Positions 43,669 through 51,327 of a DNA stretch of 64,000 nt are shown one piece after another. A program made the translations under genes and the position numbers. Under the pieces are notes generated by a model. That model had not been told where the DNA came from and ran no database searches. It saw nothing but the letters and a program-made list of their open reading frames with translations. The stretch's first letter is position 1. Each line of letters begins with the position of its first letter. Source of the stretch: Sphingobacterium tabacisoli (lineage in GTDB: Bacteria > Bacteroidota > Bacteroidia > Sphingobacteriales > Sphingobacteriaceae); the NCBI RefSeq assembly GCF_017908035.1, contig NZ_JAEQMU010000001.1:2108001-2172000 (forward strand). Reading direction: 5' to 3'.

Positions 43669-43695
43669 CGTTGTATAGATAAAACCTATACAACG
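43669..43695 (+). promoter_or_regulatory. intercistronic hairpin between sucA and sucB
   Basis: A perfect 10-bp stem (CGTTGTATAG 43669-43678 with CTATACAACG 43686-43695) and a 7-nt loop, with no T run after it. It could protect or process the mRNA, or slow ribosomes, and so set the E1:E2 ratio. That is inference. Confidence 0.6.
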
Positions 43696-43716
43696 CTGGC
43701 TTTAAAAAGAACACAT

Positions 43717-44949
43717 ATGAGCTTAGAAATCAAAGTCCCTACGGTTGGTGAATCAATTACCGAAGTAACCTTAGCCCAATGGCTAAAAGAAGATGGCGAC
43801 TACGTCGAAATGGACGAAAACATTGCCGAACTGGAATCAGACAAAGCTACATTTGAACTACCCGCTGAAAAAGCAGGTATTCTTCGTATCATCGCACAAG
43901 AAGGTGATACTCTAGAAATCGGTGCAGTAGTATGTACTATTGAAGAAGGTGATGCACCTTCTGGAGATAAAAAAGCAGATGCTCCTGCAGCTCCTGCCGC
44001 AACAACGGCTACACCTCAGGCTGCTGAAGCTTCCGAAAATCCAGATTCGTACGCAGCTGGAACAGCTTCTCCTGCAGCCGCTAAAATTTTAAGAGAAAAA
44101 GGAATTGATCCATCTACCATAAAAGGTACAGGAAAAGATGGTCGTATCACGAAGGAAGATGCTGAAAAAGCACAAGCTAAACCAGCAGCTCCTAAGGCTG
44201 AATCTAAGCCAGCCGTAGCTACTACAGCAGTACCTACAGTAGCAGGGGCACGTAATGAGCGTCGTGAAAAAATGAGCTCCCTGCGTAAAACAATAGCTAA
44301 ACGTTTGGTATCCGTTAAGAATGAGACGGCAATGTTAACAACCTTCAATGAGGTAAACATGCAACCAATCATGGACTTAAGAGCCAAATACAAAGACATT
44401 TTCAAAGAGAAACATGGTGTTGGTCTTGGTTTCATGTCTTTCTTCACTAAAGCTGTTACTACAGCATTGAAAGAATGGCCTGCAGTAAATGCACGTATCG
44501 AAGAAAACGAAATCGTTTATTCTGATTTTGCAGATATATCTATTGCTGTTTCTGCTCCAAAAGGATTAGTCGTTCCTGTAATCAGAAACGCGGAGTCGAT
44601 GACTTTATATCAAGTAGAGAAAGAAGTTATCAATCTTGCGACTAAAGCTAGAGATAGTAAATTGACGATAGAAGAAATGACAGGTGGCACATTTACAATC
44701 ACCAATGGTGGGGTATTTGGATCTATGATGTCTACTCCGATCATCAATGCTCCTCAATCTGCAATCTTAGGTATGCACAATATTGTACAACGTCCTATTG
44801 CGGAAAATGGTCAGGTTGTGATTCGTCCAATGATGTATATTGCTTTGTCTTATGACCACCGTGTTATTGATGGTCGCGAGTCAGTAAGCTTCTTGGTTCG
44901 TGTAAAACAATTGCTAGAAGACCCTGCTCGTTTATTACTAGAAGTATAA
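43717..44949 (+). CDS. sucB: 2-oxoglutarate dehydrogenase E2 (dihydrolipoyl succinyltransferase)
   Basis: The lipoylated core enzyme of the same complex, 410 residues. Domains in order: lipoyl domain 1-75 with the modified lysine in L-E-S-D-K-A-T-F (K43); an A, P and K-rich linker; a peripheral subunit-binding domain around 115-150 ([13 protein letters not shown]); a second linker; and the catalytic acyltransferase domain ending with [12 protein letters not shown], which carries the active-site histidine and aspartate. It is cotranscribed with sucA and ended by a strong terminator. Confidence 0.97.
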   Translation: MSLEIKVPTVGESITEVTLAQWLKEDGDYVEMDENIAELESDKATFELPAEKAGILRIIAQEGDTLEIGAVVCTIEEGDAPSGDKKADAPAAPAATTATPQAAEASENPDSYAAGTASPAAAKILREKGIDPSTIKGTGKDGRITKEDAEKAQAKPAAPKAESKPAVATTAVPTVAGARNERREKMSSLRKTIAKRLVSVKNETAMLTTFNEVNMQPIMDLRAKYKDIFKEKHGVGLGFMSFFTKAVTTALKEWPAVNARIEENEIVYSDFADISIAVSAPKGLVVPVIRNAESMTLYQVEKEVINLATKARDSKLTIEEMTGGTFTITNGGVFGSMMSTPIINAPQSAILGMHNIVQRPIAENGQVVIRPMMYIALSYDHRVIDGRESVSFLVRVKQLLEDPARLLLEV

Positions 44950-44971
44950 TATCACTACATATACCAGGTTT

Positions 44972-45005
44972 AAAAGGCCGTCTTTAACAGGAGCGGCCTT
45001 TTATT
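44972..45005 (+). terminator. terminator after sucB
   Basis: A 9-bp stem (AAAAGGCCG 44972-44980 with CGGCCTTTT 44994-45002) followed by a T-rich tail. Confidence 0.85.
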
Positions 45006-45021
45006 TTAAAAAAAGCCTATT

Positions 45022-46041
45022 ATGAAACACTTGCTCCGTCTTATTGTCTTTTTAATATCCATGTTGTTTTCTGTTGGCAATGGGTACTTAAAAGCGCAAG
45101 AAATAGGTGTAAAATTAGACTTCTTTGGGTATGCTGATAATAGAGAGTATGGAACTACTTATACAGAAGACAAAACTATCTTTGGCAGTTTAATATCACC
45201 TCAACTGTACTTTAAACTCAGTGATAACCACGCCTTATATGGTGGGGTTCATTACAACAAGGATTTTGGTAGCCGCCAGCAAGATAAGCGTGCATTCAAT
45301 CCTATAGCTTACTATAACTACACATCGACCAATATAGACTTTGCAATAGGATTTATACCGCGATACGAACGGCTGAAAAATGTCCCTCGTGTAGTATTGG
45401 CGGATACCTTTATGTATGACCGTCCAAATCTAGAAGGTATGTTCTTCAAATATCGTAAAGAAGGCTTTGAACAGCGTGTATTTATTGATTGGCTAAGTAA
45501 GCAGACCTTTACGGATCGCGAACGGTTTATGGCTGGGATTGCAGGAAGTTACCATCAGGGGCTGTTCTATGTAGAACACGCGGGTATCCTCTATCATAAT
45601 GCCCTAACAAGTAATGATGACCTTGATGAGCATGTACAAGATAATGGCGTGATTACGGCAAATGTAGGTTTAGACCTGAGCGACAAAACGACATTAGACT
45701 CTCTTACTATAGATGCTGGGGCGGTCGTTGGTTTTGACCGTATCCGCACAAAGTATGATATGCAGGTTACAAAAGGTTTTATAAGTAAACAACATCTGGG
45801 TTATAAAAAATTTGGACTAACGAATACCCTGTACCTCGGACAAGCTCAAAACTTACCTAATGGAGACCCCTTCTACCGGAGGGACAAGTATGACCGAGTA
45901 GACCTAAGCTGGGCACCATTTACATCGAAAGCCATTGAAGCGAAACTCGTTGTTTCTTTCCATTTTTCAAAAGATCAAATAGATAATCAACAAGCTTTTA
46001 CATTGCGTTACAACTTTGGCCAATCTTTATGGCACAAATAA
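45022..46041 (+). CDS. secreted beta-barrel-like outer membrane protein, unknown function
   Basis: A protein of 339 residues with a Sec signal (about 1-25, ending Y-L-K-A-Q). The mature region has repeated short aromatic strands, for example H-A-L-Y-G-G-V-H-Y-N, I-D-F-A-I-G-F-I-P-R-Y-E-R and N-T-L-Y-L-G-Q-A-Q-N, and alternating polarity, as in outer membrane porin-like barrels. It ends A-F-T-L-R-Y-N-F-G-Q-S-L-W-H-K, so the last strand is followed by a few extra residues. No family name is assigned. It precedes another secreted unknown. Confidence 0.72.
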   Translation: MKHLLRLIVFLISMLFSVGNGYLKAQEIGVKLDFFGYADNREYGTTYTEDKTIFGSLISPQLYFKLSDNHALYGGVHYNKDFGSRQQDKRAFNPIAYYNYTSTNIDFAIGFIPRYERLKNVPRVVLADTFMYDRPNLEGMFFKYRKEGFEQRVFIDWLSKQTFTDRERFMAGIAGSYHQGLFYVEHAGILYHNALTSNDDLDEHVQDNGVITANVGLDLSDKTTLDSLTIDAGAVVGFDRIRTKYDMQVTKGFISKQHLGYKKFGLTNTLYLGQAQNLPNGDPFYRRDKYDRVDLSWAPFTSKAIEAKLVVSFHFSKDQIDNQQAFTLRYNFGQSLWHK

Positions 46042-46110
46042 ACAAAAAACTTAGGCAATTACTATTTTAAGGCATAACTTTTGTGTGCGTATCCCAAAAA
46101 ATGCACATAC

Positions 46111-47316
46111 ATGCACTATAAACTATTTCAACTTTTATTGGTAGCCTTTTTAACACTACCCAATTATCTCTGTGCACAGCACAACTACTTTCTTTTTAAA
46201 TACAATAAGCAGTTCGGACTGACAAATCTAGAAGGAACCAATATCATCGAAGGGAACTTCACTACGCATAATGATCAGATTAAAGACTACGCACTATTTG
46301 GAAACAAGGAAAAAAAGGAATTTTTAATCAACCTAAAGACGGGCAAGAAGGAATCCTTTGATTATTTTGATGGTAATAGTATTTTCGTGGATAGTCAGTA
46401 CTTTGCCAATGTGGAGAGGGAAGGAAAAAACTTTCTTTGGGGACAGAAGACGGGAGAGATTCTTCCTGTTCCAAAAGCTTTGCAAGGTCAAGTATTTCAG
46501 AGGGTCTATATGATTAACAAAGATTTTCTGTACGCTGTCGGCCAGGAGACTATATTCCCTCCTCAACCCAAAAAGAAAGCACCGACAAAAGCACGAACAG
46601 GCACAAAACCTCCTCCTATCGCTCCACCGGAGAAATTAGATCCGCCTAGACAGGTAACCTATGTCTATATCTTCAAAAATGAACGGGCAATGCCATTGAT
46701 TACAAAAATAGAAGTAGATCAGGACAAACTTTTCGGAAGCAATACACCTACTGCCATATTTGACTTTTATAATCTAGAGAAAATAGATAAAGAGAAAACA
46801 AATGACATGGTCTATCTAGCTACAGAACGCTCTTGGAACCCAGAGCTAAAACCCTGGCACTTCTATTATGATGCATCCTTCAATATAGCGTGTACCTTTA
46901 GTGCGGGTCGTCTTCTGGTTATGGATGGAAACTTCAAAAAGATAACAACCATGGACTTAGAAAAGTATTATGATAAGGATACAATAGCGGCCTACTTTCA
47001 ATCTTTAAACCCTGACAAAGAAGTCCGATTGAACTATGCCGGATTCTCTCCATCTGTCGGAATGGCCGGTAGTGCTAGAAAGCCATTTTGGCAAGTAATA
47101 CAAAAAGATAATACTTACGAGATCAGTTATCTTAATGAAGATCAATATATCCCCTACCTTTCTGCAGTAGCTGCAGAAGCAAAAGTATGGTACGACGACA
47201 AGCTGTATCTAAAAGACGAAAATGATAACGAATTAACGGTGGAATTGAATAGAAAAACACTCCAATTACCTATCCCGATAAAGTATAAAGAACAATTTAA
47301 AATACAACTTCTGTAA
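46111..47316 (+). CDS. secreted protein of unknown function, WG-repeat-like N-terminus
   Basis: The start is set at ATG 46111 (M-H-Y-K-L-F-Q-L-L-L), which begins a clear signal peptide ending L-C-A-Q; the frame upstream opens only at a TTG. The mature protein (401 residues with signal) begins with K-Y-N-K-Q-F-G-L-T-N-L-E-G and related blocks such as G-K-N-F-L-W-G-Q-K-T-G-E, which resemble degenerate WG repeats. A proline- and lysine-rich stretch lies around residues 155-185. No catalytic motif is recognised. It ends at a convergent terminator shared with the LTAS-like gene. Confidence 0.72.
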   Translation: MHYKLFQLLLVAFLTLPNYLCAQHNYFLFKYNKQFGLTNLEGTNIIEGNFTTHNDQIKDYALFGNKEKKEFLINLKTGKKESFDYFDGNSIFVDSQYFANVEREGKNFLWGQKTGEILPVPKALQGQVFQRVYMINKDFLYAVGQETIFPPQPKKKAPTKARTGTKPPPIAPPEKLDPPRQVTYVYIFKNERAMPLITKIEVDQDKLFGSNTPTAIFDFYNLEKIDKEKTNDMVYLATERSWNPELKPWHFYYDASFNIACTFSAGRLLVMDGNFKKITTMDLEKYYDKDTIAAYFQSLNPDKEVRLNYAGFSPSVGMAGSARKPFWQVIQKDNTYEISYLNEDQYIPYLSAVAAEAKVWYDDKLYLKDENDNELTVELNRKTLQLPIPIKYKEQFKIQLL

Positions 47317-47317
47317 G

Positions 47318-47343
47318 AATTGGTCGTCATTCGGCGACCAATT
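47318..47343. terminator. bidirectional hairpin at the convergent gene ends
   Basis: A 9-bp stem (AATTGGTCG 47318-47326 with CGACCAATT 47335-47343) and an 8-nt loop. It covers the stop codon of the minus-strand gene and begins one base after the plus-strand stop. T-rich sequence follows in the plus direction. Confidence 0.65.
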
Positions 47344-49261
47344 TATTATGTATCATTCCATAGTTATATTGCTGAATGAAAGCATGCAGTTTTTTCGTCA
47401 AACTATCACTTACAGCTTTATTATGCTCTACAAGATTTTCTTTAAGCATTCCGTCTATCTTTAGGTTGTACAAAGAACTAGCCTTCTGCCCATCATAGGT
47501 CATAAAATAGTCTCCATTGAAGAAGTTAAATACTTCTCCAGTGGTGTTGACAACAAAGTTATCCTTACTTTTATCCAAAGCATCAAAGCCAAAAGCGAAA
47601 TAAGGCTTTGGATAATTTAAGTAATTGAGGACTGTAGGCATAATATCAATCTGCTGTACCAACTTCTCAGAAACTCCTTTTAAATCGCTACCTGGATGAT
47701 AAAACACGATAGGAATCGCAAATGTATTGGGTAAAGTCTGATATTCAGGCAAAGCACTTAGACTCGTATGATCTGCACAAATTACAAAAAGGGTATTCTT
47801 ATACCAATCACTTTTAGATGCCTGATTAAAAAACTGTCTTAAGGCATTATCGGTATAACCAATTGGTTCCTGTAAAGCTACTGGCCCTTTGGGAAACACG
47901 CCTTGATAGTGTTCAGGAACTTTAAATGGATGATGGGAAGAGAGAGAGAAAAAACCAGCGAAAAAAGGTTGCTTTAAATGATCCATTTTATGCGCCATAA
48001 ACTGCATAAAAGGCTCATCCCAAATCCCCCATATACCATCAAAATCAGCATCGTTATTGTATTCGTTCTTGCCAAAATAGTGTTTGATACCGGCCAACTG
48101 TGTGTATGCAGAAAATCCCATACTTCCATTGGGTGCGCCATGAAAAAAAGCTGTTTCATAGCCCTCATCTCCCAGTAACTTAGCTATACTTGTGGTTTTA
48201 TTGCCAGAATATATAGATAAGACAAACGGTTCGCCTACGGAAGGAACACCTGTAATAACAGAGGGCAAGGCGTCTATGGATTTCCTTCCATTAGCATAAG
48301 AGCGATTAAAGGTAAAAGAATGCGATATCAAAGAGTCTAAGAAAGGCGTATAACCTTTATAATTTCCATGATCGATATCTTTATTCAATGCACCAATATG
48401 TTCCTTTCCAAAACTTTCCAAAATTAAAAATACAACATTGAGTTTACGAAAAGAAGCAGAATCACTAGGAAGATGAACAACTGGATATAAGGTATTAACT
48501 TCGTCCTGCGAAAAGTAGTGTTGTTCTTTAAGTTGTATTGCTTTTAAAGTTTTCAAGATGCTGAAAGGCGTATTCAGTACAATACTCATTTCTTCTGGAT
48601 TTTTAACATAATCCCCAGCGTTACTCAGTGTGATCGGTCGTGTACTATGCGCCCAACCGCCACGGACCCCGCCAATAAACAAAAAGATAATAAGCAAAAA
48701 TGATAAAGACTGAAATAGATAAAACTGCCAAGATAGCGACACTGGTCGTTGAATCTTAATCTTATCATAGGCCCAAGCTATTAAAAAGATGAGTCCCACA
48801 AATAAAAGTACCAAATACCAATATCCAATCAGAAAATCTAAGGTCAACTGTCCTAAATTTTGCTCATTTGAGAACTGGCTAAAAACAGTGCCAGTGGTGC
48901 GCTTTAATGTAAAGGGATAATAAGCATAATCCACTAAACTTAAAGCCATTGCAATACTATTGGTAACTACAAAAATCCATTTACATATTTTTTGATAAAG
49001 TGAATTGTACTTAAAAGGGAACGGCACTATCTGCAGTAAAATAAAAAGTATATTAACGTACAAAATAGCGACTGTATCAAACTTAATACCACCAATAAGC
49101 ATTGTTACTAAAGAACCACTATCTACCTGTGGAAACAAAGCATGATTGATAGCATAGAAACCTATCCGCAATAAGGCGTACAGCAGTAGTAGGACGATAA
49201 AAAGAATCACAAGTAATCCAAGTGAATTCCAACTGTTACGTATAGTATATGAACTCTTCAT
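47327..49261 (-). CDS. LTA synthase-like membrane sulfatase/phosphotransferase (copy 1)
   Basis: A protein of 644 residues with about five N-terminal transmembrane helices (to around residue 210) and a large extracytoplasmic alkaline-phosphatase-superfamily domain. That domain begins N-V-V-F-L-I-L-E-S-F-G-K-E (metal-binding glutamate) and has A-N-G-R-K-S-I-D-A-L-P, where the serine takes the nucleophile position, then F-F-S-L-S-S-H-H-P-F and I-C-A-D-H-T. Gram-positive relatives make lipoteichoic acid. In a Gram-negative Bacteroidota this is more likely a phosphoglycerol or phosphoethanolamine transferase acting on envelope glycans or lipids. It starts 14 bases after its paralogue. Confidence 0.87.
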   Translation of the reverse strand: MKSSYTIRNSWNSLGLLVILFIVLLLLYALLRIGFYAINHALFPQVDSGSLVTMLIGGIKFDTVAILYVNILFILLQIVPFPFKYNSLYQKICKWIFVVTNSIAMALSLVDYAYYPFTLKRTTGTVFSQFSNEQNLGQLTLDFLIGYWYLVLLFVGLIFLIAWAYDKIKIQRPVSLSWQFYLFQSLSFLLIIFLFIGGVRGGWAHSTRPITLSNAGDYVKNPEEMSIVLNTPFSILKTLKAIQLKEQHYFSQDEVNTLYPVVHLPSDSASFRKLNVVFLILESFGKEHIGALNKDIDHGNYKGYTPFLDSLISHSFTFNRSYANGRKSIDALPSVITGVPSVGEPFVLSIYSGNKTTSIAKLLGDEGYETAFFHGAPNGSMGFSAYTQLAGIKHYFGKNEYNNDADFDGIWGIWDEPFMQFMAHKMDHLKQPFFAGFFSLSSHHPFKVPEHYQGVFPKGPVALQEPIGYTDNALRQFFNQASKSDWYKNTLFVICADHTSLSALPEYQTLPNTFAIPIVFYHPGSDLKGVSEKLVQQIDIMPTVLNYLNYPKPYFAFGFDALDKSKDNFVVNTTGEVFNFFNGDYFMTYDGQKASSLYNLKIDGMLKENLVEHNKAVSDSLTKKLHAFIQQYNYGMIHNKLVAE

Positions 49262-49275
49262 TGCTATTGAAAACT

Positions 49276-51156
49276 CTAATATGCTAAAAACTGCTTATAA
49301 ACACCTTGATAATAAGCTTTAGCTATATTCAACAAACTATCTGACTTTGCTTTTGGAAATGAAGGATCAGCCTGAAAATTGATCGATTTACCAACATTAT
49401 CGAAAGACAAAGCCTGTCCCTTTGTTATAATTCCAAAAGCATCTTTTGAATTGTAGAAAGCGACTTCTGCGGTGGTAGGATTGAACAGATCTCGGCTCCA
49501 AGGGTAGCGCTTGATACTGGCGTCTAATTGCTGCAGCAGAGTGGTCGCTAAATCGGTTTGATTACCTATTCTAGAAATCACCTTACCTCTATATTCTTTC
49601 TTAATCACATCTCCAAAAAACACCAATGGAATATGGAATCTATTGGGCTGTGACAAATCCCACTTCTCTGTAGGGAGACGATGTCCATGATCAGCAATCA
49701 ATACAAACAACGTATTCTTATACCAGGATTCCTGTTTGGCTTTTTCTATAAAATCAAAAATCACGGAATCCGTGTAGTAGGCTGTACTTCTAAATTTATT
49801 GGGATTACTGTCGTTTCCAAATTTATACTGTCCCTTTAAATCAAAAGGCTCGTGATTGATCAGCGTAAACATCGTTGAGAAAAAGGGCTGTTGTTCTTTT
49901 TTGAAATCTTTAATCATTTGATTAAAGATAACATGATCATACACTCCCCAAGAAGCGCGTTCTTCATGCAACCCAAAATTAGCTTGATCGACAACTCGGT
50001 CGATACCATGCGTCAACATATAGGACTTAAAATTATAGAACTCGCTCTGTCCACCATGATAGAATGAATTGCTGTATCCTAGGCTATCCAACTCCTCCCC
50101 AATAGCTGGAATATTTTCATGCTTGGGAATGTATTTGATAATACTCTCGGGGCCCTGAGCCGGGAATCCACTCAGAATTCCGATCATCCCTTTGTCCGAT
50201 CGATCGGAAGCTGCATAAATTTGATCAAAAAGAATACCTTCATGGATCAACTTCTCCAGATTAGGAGTTATTCCCTGTTCTCCCCCCAAAGAGGCCACTA
50301 AATCGCCTACAAAACTCTCCATCATGATCAGAACGACATTGGGACGTGTTGTAGTCAGCACCTGTACCGCAGAATCTGGATTGTGCTCAAAGACAGGCTT
50401 GATGGCAGATGCGATCGAAGCATCATCACTGTAGAAAGGATAAGGATTACGTAATAATGTACTACGTGTGAAATAATCACGTAGCAACGACCATTGCGTA
50501 TTTACAGCGGCATGATTGTAAAATGTCTTCTCCGAAAAATAAGCTTTACTTGGATTTAACGGCGCCCTCCCATAGCCTCCACGGATGAAAGTAAACAGAA
50601 TAAATATACCTATCAGGAACTTCATTAGATTCGGTAACGGTTTTTTTATATTAAAAAACCAAACCGATTTGAATAGGTATCTATAAAGGTAATATCCCAA
50701 TACTATACCCAGTATTATCCCGACAATGGGTACGAAAATAGGTGTAGATTCTGCAGAGGCAACTGCTCCCGATGGGGATGCCCAAAAGGCATCGATAGCC
50801 CGCTTTGAAATCTTGTCGCCCCACTCCCTATAAATATTGATATTGATAAATGAAACACCGAAGTATACCAATAATGCAATCAATGTATATACATCTAACA
50901 CTTTACGTTTAAGTTTCACCTTAGGCAGAAAACTTAAGATACAATAAAACAGAAATGGAATTGCACAGATATAGGCGACTGCAGAAAAATCCAAAAATAA
51001 GCCATGATAAAAAATCTTGACCACATCCATGAATGGACTTCCCTTTATCTTTTCAAAAAAAGAAATTATAAAGATAAAACGATCAATAAAACATATAATC
51101 AACCAAAATAAAAAATAACGAGTTAAAGCCTTTAACTCATTAACTAAGTTCTGCAT
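49276..51156 (-). CDS. LTA synthase-like membrane sulfatase/phosphotransferase (copy 2)
   Basis: A protein of 626 residues with the same layout as copy 1: about five N-terminal helices, then a sulfatase-like domain with N-V-V-L-I-M-M-E-S-F-V-G, the active-site segment A-S-D-R-S-D-K-G-M-I-G-I-L-S-G (serine at the nucleophile position), F-T-L-I-N-H-E-P-F and L-I-A-D-H-G-H-R. The active-site loop differs from copy 1, so the two may transfer different groups or act in sequence. It is the first gene of the pair, with a -7-like box about 22 bases before the start. Confidence 0.87.
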   Translation of the reverse strand: MQNLVNELKALTRYFLFWLIICFIDRFIFIISFFEKIKGSPFMDVVKIFYHGLFLDFSAVAYICAIPFLFYCILSFLPKVKLKRKVLDVYTLIALLVYFGVSFININIYREWGDKISKRAIDAFWASPSGAVASAESTPIFVPIVGIILGIVLGYYLYRYLFKSVWFFNIKKPLPNLMKFLIGIFILFTFIRGGYGRAPLNPSKAYFSEKTFYNHAAVNTQWSLLRDYFTRSTLLRNPYPFYSDDASIASAIKPVFEHNPDSAVQVLTTTRPNVVLIMMESFVGDLVASLGGEQGITPNLEKLIHEGILFDQIYAASDRSDKGMIGILSGFPAQGPESIIKYIPKHENIPAIGEELDSLGYSNSFYHGGQSEFYNFKSYMLTHGIDRVVDQANFGLHEERASWGVYDHVIFNQMIKDFKKEQQPFFSTMFTLINHEPFDLKGQYKFGNDSNPNKFRSTAYYTDSVIFDFIEKAKQESWYKNTLFVLIADHGHRLPTEKWDLSQPNRFHIPLVFFGDVIKKEYRGKVISRIGNQTDLATTLLQQLDASIKRYPWSRDLFNPTTAEVAFYNSKDAFGIITKGQALSFDNVGKSINFQADPSFPKAKSDSLLNIAKAYYQGVYKQFLAY

Positions 51157-51177
51157 CCTATTCTATTATAAAACGAG

Positions 51178-51185
51178 CAAATTTA
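51178..51185 (-). promoter_or_regulatory. candidate -7 element for the twin LTAS-like genes
   Basis: The minus strand reads TAAATTTG, matching TAnnTTTG, giving a leader of about 15 nt. No TTTG at the expected -33 position. Confidence 0.38.
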
Positions 51186-51292
51186 CGCTTAATTATCAAT
51201 CTCTTAATCACCTATTAACATTTTTTTAACAGATTATATCTAACCTCTTCTTTATTTGAGCGAAGAAAGTGGGATTTCACAGCTTAAATCCT

Positions 51293-51300
51293 TATTTTTG
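51293..51300 (+). promoter_or_regulatory. candidate -7 element for valS
   Basis: TATTTTTG matches TAnnTTTG and gives a 22-nt leader to ATG 51328. It also argues against the longer reading frame beginning at 51256. The -33 region is not consensus. Confidence 0.42.
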
Positions 51301-51327
51301 TACACTTTTTACGCCATATTTATAGCA

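Noticed and set aside
44016..44447. Antisense frame of 143 codons inside sucB
   Set aside because: It arises from the alanine-rich linker of sucB read backwards; there is no promoter or family similarity.
51256..51327. N-terminal extension of valS
   Set aside because: The extra 24 codons overlap a TAnnTTTG box and do not resemble valyl-tRNA synthetase; ATG 51328 fits the family start.
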